Notes: a model not told the origin generated them from the sequence alone. Shown: positions 13,701-28,037, numbered from the stretch's first letter. The stretch: DNA of 64,000 nt from Todiramphus chloris collaris (GCA_025345505.1 JANVCC010000077.1:9603163-9667162); one strand, 5' to 3'. Program-made: numbers and translations.

Positions 13701-16700
13701 GGGAGTTAGCTTGCAACTTTGAAAATGTGCAAATCGCCCAAAAGAAATTTGGCACAGATATTTTTGTTGTATTTCAGCTGAGGTTCCATGAAAAGTGCAA
13801 AAAATAACACTCCTTTTCCTAAAAACAAAGTCCCAAAACAAACAAAGCCATAATAAATAAATGCTTGCCAAGAGCCATAAAAATCTTAAACTGTGACTTA
13901 ATATCCTGTCTCCCTTTTGTCTTAGTGGAAAGGTCATATAGATGAAAGACATCTGCAGTTGTATCTCTCTTGGATTTTGGGACAAGACTGAAGTCCCATT
14001 CTTGGCTTTTTTTGTGTGTGTGAGCAAATTGCCGTGAACTCCTTCTATTCTGTTGTCTTAATGTGTCAGATCTTGAGAAGGATGAACAGGCCTGTGCCCA
14101 GTGATTTCAAATGCCAGGCTCTATCCCTTGTATTCTGTTCTTCAGAGATGGAGATGGATGCATACCTGCGTGAGCATCGGGTGAGAGACATCCAAATATG
14201 ACTGTGGTGATCAGAGTGAGCTGGAGGTTCTGGCCAAAGCCAAGCCCTGGTGGCAGCTTATGGTGGAACTTTGGCCATGATCAAGTCAACCAACAAAAGA
14301 TTTCTTCTGTGTATCCTAGAGGATGTCATCCTAGTGAATGAAGTATAGCTGTGGCAGGAGGATTGAGCACTGGCAGACAGTTGTCCACACTATTTATCAC
14401 TAGGACGATTCTTGGCATGGTTTTGGACTATACCAGGTCTGTACAAGGGCTTAGGCACAACCTGGTGCAGAGAATGTTCGATACAGGCAAGGAACTGTTT
14501 CCAAATATGTAGGTATCCTAGCCATTGGACCCTGCATGCAGGAAACATGAGGCATCTCCTCATCCTGATGGGAGGCCTAAATGTCCTAGACACTAGACAA
14601 CTATTAGGCTGATGGTGCTGGTAATGAGGGTTTCCTGCTTGCTGAAGGTGTGTACATATGCAGGAGAAAATTAAGGGTTCATGGACCATGCAAAAATAAA
14701 ACAAGTGAGAGGGACTTTTCAGTCCAGTCCTAGAGGCATTTCCATGAGGGAAGAGCAACAGGCTCCAGGCCCTTATTTCTAGGGTTGCTTTTGAGAGTCA
14801 GAAGGTTGGGGGGGGTAGCAGCTCAGCTTGCAACAGGTCTGAGGCAGAAGGTGGTGGATGTTGATAGTCAATAAGAACTTTGAAGTGAAAAGAGGACAAC
14901 CCTGGAAAATAAAAATAAGTAGTTAATGCTTGGTATGATGGAGGTGGAAAAAAAAATGGGGAAGACAGAATGGCAGGGTTAAAGTGATGGAAAACAACTG
15001 GTCTGACCCACCCTAATTCTTCAGTGTTCTTTCCATCTTCATGTTTTTATTAAATCTATTTGAAATGTGGTAAATTCTGGATAACAATGCATTTGCAGTC
15101 CTTGATTTTTTTTGGCAACCTTTTCTGGTTCTTCAGTAATACCACCCCATTTTGAAAACTGAGTCTGCCTCAGAAAGCAGTTGTGTTGATGAGTGGGAAA
15201 ATTGTGACCCTTTGGAGCCACGGGGGATGAAATCCTAGCCCTGAAAGCAAAGGCAGCATCCCCAGTGACAGCAATGGGCTCAGGATGTCACGGGGAATGC
15301 TTTTGGCTGCTGTACTCTGAGCTGGGAACTCTTTGGGGATGGGATCTGTGCTCATGCTGTTGCCCTGTACAAAGAACTCCTGGATTTGTTGGCCTCCAGG
15401 CACTGCAAAAAAGCAAATGTTAAACAAGTTATCCTGTGAGCAGTGGAAGCAAAGAAACATCAGCACCATTGGATTCTCTGGTGTCTGGTAACGGGTGAGT
15501 GTCAGCCTTTTTCTCAGCAGGTCTTTTTGCTCTCCCCAGCTGCTTGTTCTGCTCCTGGCAGGAGGAAGATGGTGTGCAACCCCCTTGGCAAGTGACCACC
15601 AGTTTGGAGCTGGTGGAAGGGCATCCACACCTGCATGTACACAGCACACACAGTGGCACCCTGTGATTTCTCTCTACAAAGCTGAGCTGCTTAAAACAAA
15701 CAGAGTAAATAGAAAATAAAGAATGCTTTTCCCTCTAGCACATACCCGTCCTAGTTATCTTGTGTCCTCTGACAATATCAGCTGGAAAACTTTTCAAGAA
15801 GGATGGGTCTGGTATTATTTTTGTGGGATGGGCTTTTTTTTTGTTGTTGTTTTTGTTTGGGTTTTTTTCCTAATTAAAGCTCTGCATTTAAACTGTCTGT
15901 GATAATTTCTTTTCCCAGTTGTACATGTGGAGTGTCTCGAGAGGACTGTAAAAGTCACACTAATTTATGTGAGGGCAAAACTCATCTTTAAGCTGGAAAA
16001 GCTTTTGCTGGTTTTGTTTGCAAAATGCTTTTGGGTCCTTAAGTAGAGGGCACTGCTGAAAAGCCGAAGGAAGTTTTGGTTTTATTATTTTCATTAATAT
16101 ACTTTAAAAGCACCTCAGAAATATTTTACTTGATACCTGAAGCCAAAGCAGCAAAGTGCAAACCACTTTGTCGTTTGCTAACACAGAAAGCATGAAACAA
16201 AGTGGATGCACTTTCTACTTCTTTTTCCCCCATCTTTGTTTCTCTGCTTCTGGGAGATAAAAATTCCTTTTTTTAAATAATTGACAACGCTGCCTTTTTA
16301 GGCATAAAATACAAATAATTTATTTTTACTATCCCTGTAAGAACTCTTCCACATCTCCCACATTTTTCTCCGATGAAAAACTTCCATACCAGGAAGCCTT
16401 AAAAACCAGCTCTTATTCCAGCAACAATCTGCACTGATAATTTTGTGCAGAGGTGACTCCTCAGTTAAGATCCTTCTCTCTCCCTTTCTCAAGGGGCTTG
16501 TTTAAGGGCTTGCTGGCGTGCATGGCTCCCAATGAAATCAGCTGGGCTTGTAGGTGCTTGACACGGCTGGACTTGATACTGTTGTGGTTGAGAACTAGTT
16601 CTGCTCTTGAGACACTAGTCGGGCTGTAGGACAATCGTTGCCTGCATTTTGAGAGGATTAAATATACAAAAGCATGGAAAAATAACTGGTGTGGCTGAAA

Positions 16701-16807
16701 GCCTAGCCTCTAACTTGAATATACATCCCGTGTCTTCAAGCATATGAGCCACTTGTATGTTTACTGGAGATGGAGGGAGGCTCTTAAATCCAGTCGTTCC
16801 ATTGAAA

Positions 16808-16991
16808 GCGGGAAACCCAAGCAGGACAATCCCGCTTCCACCTTCCGCCCCTGACCCCTGTGTCCCGCAGTGCTGGGGAGAGGCCGCGTGCGGATCCGTG
16901 CCGTGCAAGGTGCGGGGCGCGCTGGCGGCAGGAGGGCCCAGGCCGCGGGGGCACAGGGCGGCCTGGACTGGAGGCTTCCTGCCCCGCGTCG
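16808..16991. promoter_or_regulatory. Short CpG-rich patch inside GRK5 intron 1
   Basis: By eye there are about 16 CpGs between 16861 and 16991, and three more from 16808. This density is far above the rest of the window and sits in strongly GC-rich sequence (gtgcggggcgcgctggcgg, ggccgcggggg). At roughly 185 bp it falls at the minimum size used for CpG islands. Candidate roles are an alternative first-exon promoter, an enhancer-type orphan island, or a GC-rich relic. An open frame on the + strand (16757-17062) crosses it but resembles nothing I know. A possible donor (CAAG|GTGCGG at 16908-16909) exists but would be phase 0 for that frame, so it would not join in frame to the phase-1 exon 2. 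Function is unproven. Confidence 0.55.
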
Positions 16992-17430
16992 TGTCTGCCT
17001 GTCTTTCCCACAAGCACTGTGTTCAGCTGGGGTCCTGCTTTTGTTGTAATTTTAAAATGTAGTTTGGAATGTTAGCTTCAGCCGGCTGAAATGGTTTCCT
17101 TTCTGTCCCCTTACTGAGAAGGTTTATAAATATCAAGTTACACAGGAAGCAAATTCTCTCGTTATCAGATTGTTCTGTAGTCACTTTTCTTTTCCTCAAA
17201 AGCATAATGGCAAACTTTATCAGTGCTCAGTCATTTGTTTCCTATTAAACACAAGTGATTAAGATACCGTTCGGCTCACTGAGAAGAGTTACTGACCTGT
17301 TTTGTCTGTAAATGTAGCTTTAAATTAGGAGACACCTGAAACTAGTAGGAAGCAAGTATTAATTGGGTTCAAGTTCCATAAGGCACAGATTGCATTTTCC
17401 CAGTGGGATGTGGTAAATAGCTATCACCAA

Positions 17431-17451
17431 GATAATATTAATTACATTATC
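17431..17451. promoter_or_regulatory. GATA/TAAT dyad element candidate
   Basis: GATAATATTAATTACATTAT followed by C: the arms GATAAT (17431-17436) and ATTATC (17446-17451) are an inverted repeat that gives GATA-type sites on both strands. They flank a TTAATTA homeodomain-type core. This is a motif-level observation only; AT-rich introns generate such sites by chance. Confidence 0.25.
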
Positions 17452-18527
17452 TCCCAGAACGGTCCCAAGAGGTGCTAAAATAGCACATGTGCCACTTGGG
17501 CTTAGATGCTTAGACACGAAGATCAGCGTTTGCTGCTGTGTTGCTTTGCACTGTGCAGAGCAAGCTACGTCACTGAGGAAGCTGAATGAGATAAGGAGCT
17601 TGGATTTTCTGTGTGATTGCTTGGGGTTTTGCTCTCCTGCATTTAAAAATCAGAATACCATCTAAAGCAGTAGCTGACTTTTTCTTTTTTCTATGCTGAA
17701 ACCCTGAAAGGAATGATAACAACCACCCAGAATATGGATTTTATAAAACATCTGAGCAGAACGTGTTTCTCGCAGCAGAGACTGTGCCTTCCCTGTAGGT
17801 TTGTTGAGCCCCAGAGTGACTCTCAGTGCCACAAAGCACTATATATGCCTCATTTATCAGAATCGTGCTCTGCGTGACCAACTTTATACCTGGTCATGCC
17901 CCTGGCATTGCAGCGATGCGCTGCCCTGTACTGCCAGCACTGTCACAGCTGGCGTGGGCTGCACCCTGACCACTGTCCTTTCTGAAGCAGCAGCTTACAG
18001 GCTTTCACTGCAAAAGCCCCTCTATTAATTTTGCTCGGCTGGTAGGTCATGGGCCCTGGAGCCTTCAGGAATGACTGTCTGTCTGGCAGAGGCCAGGTGG
18101 ACATGTGCCTGTGTGCAGGTTAGACCGCTCTCACACCAGGACTTGCTCTACAGCGTGCCAGGCATACTGGAACTGCTGAGCCGGATGCCTCCCTTAGCCC
18201 TTTAGGACCATATTAAGTCTTCAGGGAGACTGTTCAGCCCTGTAGTCCCAGCAGCCTTCCTCCCTTGGGTATTAATAAGCAGAGAAGTGAGAAGCAAGCA
18301 AATGTACTGTTCAGTGATGACTTGTCGCTAACTTCTTTGTTGGTAATTGAAGCTCAGCAAGCCAGATTCACGTGGGATGTAAGTACACTGGCCTCGGAGC
18401 TAGAATTGACTCTGACCTGATAATCAGACTTTTCCATCTGGGCTAGAAAAACATGAACCTGGTGGTTTGTTAGGGACATGCTGGCAGACGCTTAAAGACA
18501 GCAATGGTAAAGGCACCATTGTAATTA

Positions 18528-18546
18528 GCTCAGTCAGAGACTGAGC
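18528..18546. repeat. Perfect 8-bp inverted repeat with 3-nt loop
   Basis: GCTCAGTC, AGA, GACTGAGC form a perfect stem of 8 bp with a tri-nucleotide loop. It is too short for a microRNA precursor and has no T-run after it. It is recorded as a cruciform or RNA-hairpin capable site of unknown relevance. Confidence 0.7.
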
Positions 18547-20421
18547 ACGTAGATTTACTTGAAAACCAGTGTGTCTGTTCCCTGGTCAATGTAACCACTG
18601 TAGAAATACAGTGCTGAAAGAGCATTTAGACTTTAGTCACCTAATTCAATGTTACACATCCTTGTTGACAGCGTTACATATTATTGCTATTAATTAGAGG
18701 TATCAGCATATACCGTAATGAGAGCAATGACTTAGGACATAAGAAGTCACTTTATACATCTCAGAAACTGACAGGTAGGTCGATACTCTATTCTTTAAAA
18801 TTCAGAAAGTGCTTGTTCCTTGTTTACATATCTTAAATTAAACACCAGAAGAGTTCTGGTATATTCGGATGAGCGGGAAAGATGCACCCTTCAGTCTGTT
18901 TCACAACAGCTCGGAACTAACATAACCACCTTAAAACAAAGGGAAGCTTTCATCCATGTTCCTGCCACTCCACACAAAAATCTGAAGTGAAATGAGATTG
19001 AGCAACAAGAAGATAATAACTAAGTAAGCCTCATTCTAAACTGCAGAAGAATTCGTTTCAATAGAAGAGTGTTAGCCAGCTTCACAAAATGTCTCTAAGT
19101 GGATAAAAATGGTCCCCTAGTATTTCCCGGGTTTGTTATTCCTCCCATGATGGCACTTTCCACTGAAAGATGCATTGCCGAGCCAGGCTTCTACAGGACA
19201 ATGGAAGAGAAACTTTTTCTGGAGAGGGAAAACGTAAAGAAAAATGTTGGGGTTTGTAACATATTTTTGGTTTGCTTTGCTTTTTTTTCTATTGCTCTTG
19301 ATTTTTCTTCAAAACAGGAAGCAACAAGCTCAGATTTTTATGGTGCAACTCACACTCATATGATTTTTTTATTTTTTTTTTTTACACTTGTTATATACAA
19401 AAATCTGGATCTGATATTCTTATAAAATACAAGCAAACAATCTTTCCTTCCAAAGCAAGCAGGATACTCCCTGGCTGCTCGACTGGGTCCAGAAGATTCT
19501 GCTTTGTGCTGAAGTCAGCAGCAGTTTCCTATAAAGACTTCGTTTGACCTGTGCTGCTCTGACAGGCTGGGGCTGGCAACAATCTCAGCTTCAGCCATCA
19601 AAACATTCCTTTGTGGCCAAGTGCCCTTCTGCTTTCTCTGAAATATCTGGTGTCAGTTTTAACAAGAGGGGAAACAGACGTTCGTCACCATTAATTCGTC
19701 AGACAATTAAGCCAGTGATCTCTGACCTCCTGCCATTATTGGCTTTCAGAGCCGGGGTAAAGACCTCGCAGATATCTGTTCTCTATCATTCCCTGTGAGC
19801 TGCTCTAGTATTTTATTTACTCAAAGGCTTAGCTTTTGCCCACCACCAGCCAAATGTATATGCTTTGTAATAAAAATTGCTAATAAGCTGTCCCAGACGG
19901 TGACATTAATCTCTGAGCGGGGATAACAGCAAGCAAAGGGAACAGCTGTCTGTCACAAAAGCATGTGAGCAGGAGTTAGATATTTATTTAGATTTATGTA
20001 CATATTAGAAGTGCCTATCCCTGGCTGCAGCTGCTTTTGGTGCACTGGGCAAGCTTGGGCATCCAGCACCACTCTGAGATGGAGTCAGGGGCTCCACACT
20101 GGGAAGTTTGGGTGGTATGGGATCACTGCATAGCGATCTTTTATTCTTCTTCCTTCATCTTCCCAGCTATGTCAGTACCTGGGTTTTTCTCTCCTGGAGT
20201 CCCTGGTGGTAGGATCATTGTTCACCGTGGCCTGTTTCCATGCTGCTCCCTGGGGACTGTCGGTCCAAATCAATATCTTGGTTTAATTCTTGCCCCAGGC
20301 CTACGGGGAAAGCAAGTGGAAGTGCAGGACTTTGTGAGCAATGAGGAAATAGTTAATCCATCCCTGGCACAAAGCTACTGTTTTGTGGTTTTTAAGATAG
20401 TGCTTACCACCACCAGCTCTC

Positions 20422-20445
20422 GGGGTGGGTGGGTGGATGGATGGG
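20422..20445 (+). repeat. G-rich GGGT/GGAT tract, G-quadruplex-prone
   Basis: GGGG-T-GGG-T-GGG, then a 9-nt loop (tggatggat), then GGG, all on the + strand. Loops of 1, 1 and 9 nt give a plausible though slightly long-looped quadruplex. Because + is the GRK5 sense strand, the structure could also form in the pre-mRNA. The tract is a degenerate GGGT/GGAT simple repeat. Confidence 0.6.
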
Positions 20446-23400
20446 AGAGGCGAGACAAGAGCAGGCCAGCTGCTTGCATCATCTGACACTTATGCCATGC
20501 AACCTTCAAGCCTCATTTTTCAGTCGCTGCTTTTGAAGCACTTCATTAACCAGAGGAACCCTCTGCCTTTGCTTTACAACAAGTTTCCTCTTTTTTTTGT
20601 CTTTTACCTTCTAATTTTCTCTTTTTATTTCTGCTTTTCCTGTTGAGTCCTTCAACTGGTAGCTATAGTAACCCCCGTGCATGAGTGACTGCAGTACACT
20701 GCTGTGACCCACTCCCCTTGGTAGAGCTCTGCCGGGCATTCACATGCCTGCCATGGCTTATGGCTTGTCACTCTCTCTTGCAGGGGTTCCTCTGAACAAC
20801 AGGGACAGGCTTAGCTTGGGAGCCAGCTCCATCCTGCTCGCTATTTGCAGCTGCAGTCTGCAATATATTGTGGCAGAAGCCATGAGTCACTGGCAGAGCA
20901 ATCTGTTACATCAGATAATCACAGATTACCTCCATTAACCTGAATCCCTTCTGTAACCTTTTACAGTAATGATCCTAAATGCTGACGCATATGGTTGTGT
21001 TACCATCATGGCTTGGTCTGTCACCGACTTCTCGATGATTTCAGGGGTGATTTAGCAGGGTGCGACAGTGAGAGCCACAGAAAGGAGCTGTTTGGACCTT
21101 GTTGCTGGACAAGATGGTGGGGCCAAAGCCAGGCTTTGTAGCTAAGTAATGGGGACTGTCCCCTAAAGCTGCCCATGTGATTCCCATCAGCCCCATGTAC
21201 CGCCTTCTACCCCTGTCCCTGCCATCCACATAGCACCTCTTTCCTCCAAAGCCAAAACGTGTGCCAGCATCTTTTCCCCTCTGCCAGCCAGTCACTGCAA
21301 CTGGCAAATGCTCACTGTAACCAGACATCTTGGGGTGGTTTCATCCCCCTCTCCACGTTTCCTCTACAGAGTGTGTGAGGGCTTGTCATATATCTAGGAT
21401 TTAATTTATGCTTTATGCGTACATCTGTAGCTGAGAATATGATGCATTGTTTGACTAAGAAGAGACAGGAAGGGTCGTTATCTGCCTTTATTTTCAAGAA
21501 GATGTGGCTGATCCTGATCTCAAACAGAAAGTGACCCAATCTAAGTCACATTACAACGCTGTACTTTTCTTCCTGGCTGACTCTGGAAGCAAAAGGGCTG
21601 AAGTGTCACAGAAGAGATGTTTCTCTAAAACAGTGCTGGCAGTGTAACCCATACACATGTTCTCAGGAGGTTCCCATTCACAGCTTTTAACTTGTTTACA
21701 TCAACTGTCTGAAAAGTGATGAGAGAGAAGGGTGAATCTAGCCAGGCATCATTGAAAGATGCTTCTTATGGCTGTTGAGCTGTCTCCCTGCACTGCGAGA
21801 CTGATTTAATGGTCCTCTAAATCTCTGCAAAAATACAGATATACCACAAGAACAAGCATACTGAGTATCTGATAACACTTCCTCAGTGTCCTCCTACTCA
21901 AGTGTCCACATTAGCACCTCTCCTGGGCTGGTATCTCTGGTGGGATTGAATGTGAAGGGGAGAGTGTGATAATGCAGCGATTGGGTAGCGTATTTGCATG
22001 CACAAGCAGCACAAAGGGGCTGCAGAATCACTTCACATCAGGCTCTGTATAGCCAAGACCTGGGTGTTTCTTCTCTAAACATTTGGGGTCTACCAAAATG
22101 CCAGAGGGCAGGACTGAGTACTCAGGTGGACTGTCTACAAGCTTGAGGGACTTCCTCTGCTGCCTCCTTTCATGGAGACTCCACACTGTTTCTTGCTTGC
22201 TTTTCTGATGGCTGTTTTCCTGACTCAGACATAAACCATCTCCACTGAAAGAGTGTGCTGTTATTTATGTATGGAAAGCAAAAGACATCTGGATTTCTGG
22301 GTTCTTATCAGAGCATCTCAAAGCTTTACCGATTCTAACAATTACGTGGAACTAATAAATCAGTCAGGGCTAATAAAACAGCCTGTCTCAAATCATTAAT
22401 TTTTCATGATGTTTACTAGAATTCTTTTTTTTAGTCTTGTTGGCAAGTTTATTTAGGTAAGGGTAAAAAACCCAGAAAAGAACGTAATTCTCAGAGCTTG
22501 ACTACAGACTGCTGATAGGAACACGCTTGAATTCTCACCTCCCATCCAGCTGGATTTCCTCCCCATAGTTCAGAAATACTCCTTATAAAACTCAAATGTC
22601 AGGAACACAGAGGCTAAGTTCTTTTTTTAGAGACTGCAGAACTATTTGCAGGAGAAAAAACCCACACAGCTCTTTGACGGGGACAGTGCGAACCCACATC
22701 ATTCCCTGCTCAGAACTGGGCTTTTGCATTTTCTCCCCCTAGAACTGTCACCAGAGTTTGCAGAAGAGCTGAACTCCATGTATTGGGCTGTACCAGGGCC
22801 AGGTTTCCTTGTGTGTTCCTTCTGCCCATCTTGTGCTGCCTGTTGTGCCACTGAACATCAGAACCACACAATGTGGAGCAGGAAATGGGCAGAGTGTTCT
22901 TAGACTTCTAGTCATTTCTCTTGGTATCTGACTAGAACCCACAAAATCCCTTCAAGGTATTTTATCTCTAAGGGCCAGCCCTAAGAACATTTGGGTTTCT
23001 TGAGGAACACCCCTGAATCCAGGAGCACTACATATGCTCCTGGGCAACCTACACGGGCAAAGGGCAATGTACATGGTCCATATGTGGGTGATGAGTTGCA
23101 AGTGCAGGTTGTGTTTGGAGGCATTGGTTAGAGGCTTGAACACGTGTTACTAAAAGAGGGTAATAAACATATAGAACAGACTGTAAGTTTAAGAAGCCAC
23201 TGCTTAAAGATGAGGTCCTTCCTGGAAAGATGTTATCAAGCCCTATTCAAGCAGGATTTCTGGAGCAGGGATTTGCATTCTTTCCTTGGAAGAATGGGAA
23301 GCAGGTCTCCTACAATGTAAATCACAGCTGTGCAAATTAACTTAGGGAAACATGTAAGGAATGTGGGAATTTAGATTCATTTGAACATTCAGATATGAGG

Positions 23401-26400
23401 AGGCCACATTCCTTGTTTAATTCTTATGTGCTTCAAAACATGTGACGGTTGAGAACATTTCTGACAAAAGAATCCTCCTTTCTGAGAGTGAAGTTTTGTC
23501 AAAAATGAAAGGGTATGCAGGAAAGTGTCTACTTAAAAGAAAAAGGATTTGCTTTTCTAGCTTCTTTTTGACAATACAGAAACATCATTTTAACAAAGAA
23601 TGTCAATTTACCATACCCATTTTGTTCCAATGATATAATATATCTTAATACTCTATTTGAGTATGTTCTATGATGATGTTTTGACGTTAGAGAACTGAGA
23701 TGACTCAAATGTTATCAAAATGAAATGGTTTAATGTCTTTAAATCAGAATTCTCTAGAATTTTGAAATGCTTTCAGCTCCAGTTTGGTGGAAAACTCCAC
23801 TAAGCTATTTAGCATTTGTAACAGGGTAACAACCTTGATTTTCAACAGCTCTGTTCAAAAGGTTGGTCTCCCATAGTAATCACCAATACTGCAGTGCTAC
23901 GGATAAAAGTTTTCTATTACTTACACCACTGATGGACAAAATCTCTTAATACTTCCTGGATTCAGACATCACAGCCTCCACATGTTCCTTCAAGAGACCT
24001 TGAGGTCCAGAAACATCTTCCAAAGGAGCACAGTGGCTCCAGATTCCCTAGTTGCATTGTCTCTTCTCTTATTGCCAACTACGATGTCAAATACTATCCA
24101 GGCACCTTCCAATTTGAAGCCATCAACTCAGTTCCTCTCAACAGCCTGTTGAACCACGCAAAACATGGTAATGCACCCCAAACAGAACTAAACTGCTTGG
24201 ATTTGTGCCAGCAGACTAGTTTACTTTGAGGTCAAGAATAAGAAGTTAAAATTTTTGGCTGCTCTTAATTTTACTGTTTTAGATGACAGCTGGTTTCATT
24301 TTTATAACATTTTCTGTTTGGTTGGTTTCTGAATAGCTTGTAAATATTCAGTATACTTTGTACCTTCTGGATTATTTTTGTTTGTGGCATAAAAGCCAGT
24401 GATCTCTTTTTGCTCATTCATCAGCTGCAGATAAACACAATGCAGTTAAAATACAAGGCATTAAAGAAAGAGATGCCATAATAGACAAACTAAAGGTGCT
24501 TACACAAGGGAAAGTTCAACTGCATCCAGGGAAATCACATCACCAAACAACTCCCTGTTAACATGCGTAGCAGCAAAACGTAGACCCAACATATGTGAAC
24601 TGGCCCAGGAAACCCACAGATAACTTGTTGAAATAATCTCAACTATGCATTAAAAGTACCCAGTGGAGGATGTAGGCAGACTTGTATGGAGAGTGCCACC
24701 ATTTGGGATGCCCAACAGAAAAGATTACAGGTGTGTTTTTTCAGTTTAGTAAAGATCTGTTCATTATTCTCCAACAGGGCATAGAGGTTATGTAAAGACT
24801 TCTTTATATTCCTAGAGCAGTACCAAAATGGCCTTGACATATGATAGTCAAGCCCTAAGCATCAGTCTTCAAAGACTAATCCCTTAGCTTCCTCTGTCCC
24901 TTCAGGCCAGTGGATGTTATTAAAGCATATTATTAACATCACATTATTATTACTATTAACATACAAAATGTGTTATTAAAGTCATGTTTCAGCCACTCCT
25001 CAGTATTTACAGTAGTACTTGACCTCTTATTTAAGTAACAGGTATCTATATTCCTGCAATAAGTATTTGTTTATGAACAGTGTAAGCCAATGTTAATAGG
25101 GCTTTAGATGCTAGTTGTATGCAAAAAGTTTTGCCCTCTGGTAACCACATTGCAAAGCCAGCCTGACTCTGTTTGGGAGAAGCTTGCATTTTTGCTTCTG
25201 ACATTCCCATCTCTGTGCTTCCGAAGGCTTAAACATGAAATGCGTCTGCTGTTCCTTTCCAAAAAGCAATGGGATGGTTTACACAGCGGTTGTCAGGCTT
25301 ATGTATTTGTAGCAACGTGCAGTTGATTTATGTGCAAACATGCCATGGCAGCAGGGAAGCTGGGCACAAATCCGTTGTCACGGTCTGTGACTATTCAGAG
25401 AGCCACATTCATCAAAAAAGGCTGCAGGATATAAAGCAGATTAGCATTGATAAGAGGAGCTATGTAACCTGATTCTTTTTCTGAGGGCGTGTTGTGGACT
25501 TTTTGTAGTATCTTATAAACAAGAGCCTCTAAAGACTGGTTTGCAAAGGCATTGTGTCCCAGCAGATGGTGGACACCAACCTGCTTTTGAAAATCCATCC
25601 CTCGTACTCTCCTCCTTTTCCTTGGGGTGGGATTCATAAAGAGGTTCCTAATGGTCTTGTGCTTTGTTTTAAGCACAGGTTAGTCAGGAATATCATCTAA
25701 GGTCTTGTAAGGATAAAACGGGGTTCTTGGTTTTTCTTCTGCTTTCCCAGATGAGAAGGGCAGGATGAAGGGCAGAGAAGCAGCAGCATCTTTCATGCTT
25801 TGAATACAAACTGGTTTGTATTTGCTGGTACAGCTAAGCCTAGGTGGGACTAATATGAAAGAAGAATAGTGAACCTGGGTGTACTTCCACCTGAACCAGG
25901 TCTAAGATGGGTGAAACTGTTTGCCTTAGAGCCTAGTTGTGTTAGATATGAAAAATTCTTCGGGGCTGATAGGTTTCATTCATGCTGTCTCATCAGGGAG
26001 AGACACTCCAGAAAAATAAGCAGTTTAAAATTGGTATTCTTTTCCTTCACAAATACATGGTTAATCTCTGTGACTCACACCCACGTGAGGTAGAAGAGCA
26101 TTTACCAGGAGCATAAGAACATCCTGAATTTAGGTAACATAGATTCTGGAAAAGAAGATGACATTTTTGGTAGCTATATATATTAATGTTTTGTTGGCCA
26201 TATTTAATTAATGGTATGGAAGGGAGTTCCTGTTTTCCAGATACTTTAGAAACAGCTTTCTAAGATCATCCTCTGAAGCTGCCTGTGGCCCTTCCTGTGC
26301 TAGACAGAGCGTTTGTTCAATCTAATATGGCAATTCCATATATACCATATGACTGCATACACTTTGATGGGAAAGAGTGAGTAATGGAAGGATGACAAGA

Positions 26401-28037
26401 GGGAGAAGAAATGTGAACTTCTTTTGAGTGGAAATAGGACACCAACCGTGATATTTTGGCTTTTAATATTTTTTTTGAGTTTGTTTCATGGCTTTCATGT
26501 TCTGTGTGATCAAGGCCTTGCAATCAGAGCCTAAAGAGCTCTGTATTCTTGTTGGGAAGGACTTGGAGGAGAGCGTAGCTACCATTGTGAAATGGGAGAC
26601 ACAAACTGTAGTTGTCCTTCAGTAGTCTGTGGATAGTTTACCTAAATTGTGGAATAACTAGATAGCAGATAATACAGTTGAAAGTAACAGAATGTTTGGC
26701 TGTCTTGGGTTAGCCAGGCCTGGCAGAATGGGGAGTGATGCAAACTTACCAATTTGGGCAAGAATAGAGCAAAAAAGTGTGAAGCCAGCTTCACTGTGCT
26801 TAAAAGCCACCTTGCGTGGATGGTGGCATGAGGTGTGAATGGAATATTCTACAGGAATGACACTGGCATGAATTCACCCTTCGTTATGTTTAACTCTGTG
26901 CTATGAAATATCTTTAATCAGCTGAGCAGGAGCATGGCTTGGACCTGTTGTTAGCAGGATTAACAGGCGCGAGGTCTTGGCTTCAGCTCCTTGCTCTGCC
27001 TCTGCTTTCTCATGTCATTTTGGACAATCCACTTCATCTCTCACTGGGTTAATAATGTGCAGGTGCTTTCCTACCTCCTCTTGGTGTTGTGAGAGTAAGT
27101 ATATCCTGAATGATGGAAGCAAAAAAAAATAGGCACCTTAGGCTAAAGGTAGCTGCTGCTCACAAATGTTTTACGTATGCGCCTGTGGTTATGTCTCTCT
27201 CCCTGCAGACAGATCAGAGCTAGATTTGCCATCCCGCATCACAAGATGATCTGAAAAATGCCATGTATTTTTCAGTAGGTAGGATGTAGAGCAAATGCTT
27301 TTGTTTTGTGTAGGACTGGTTGACATGTTAGAGAATTAGTTTCAATCCTTGGCTTGCAAACGCTGAGTTGTTCAAAGCATGCAAGGGAGCAGAGCTGAGG
27401 TTTCCTGCTGTTGCTGGGAGCTCACCTTTTGCCATCATCAGCAAACCAAGGTTTTAAAGCAGTCAGACCCTCCAACACCACGCGATGGAACTCACATCTA
27501 AAACATGACACATCTGTCAAGTCTTGCCAGGAGGAGCTGCCTCAAAGATTGCAAATCCTCCCGTCCAGAATACAGTGCCAAGGCAGCAATCAAGGCGAAA
27601 GGTGTGAAAAGCTTCCCTTTGCAACCCACACAATTACTGACCTATTCAGAGAAACATCCCCTTCTAGCTTTTAGCTCTGCTAGACAATTTACCCTGTCTC
27701 AGCTGTCTCACTGCATTATGTCCTTCAAACCCCCTAGAATTAACGTTTGGAACCAGCAGTGTTTGCTGGCTCCACAAGAAAAGCTGAGAGCGGAAAGGTC
27801 AGGTCGATTAAAGCACTTGATCAGAATCTTTAACATAAAGACGTCACAGGCAAAACAGTAACGCTACTTCACGCTCAGCTAAGAGCAAATGATTCATCAG
27901 GCAAGGCTGCTTATTTTTGGAGGATGGCCACAAAAGGGAAGAGAACACGCTGGCTGTATCGATTACAGTTGTAACAGGGGACCGCAGAGCTCGTCTCCAG
28001 TTCTGATGGAAATTTAAGATTGGAAATACCTCATCCA

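Noticed and set aside
22098..22110. Partial CTCF-like core CCAGAGGGCAG
   Set aside because: The upstream half of the CTCF consensus is missing. A matrix score and ChIP data would be needed.
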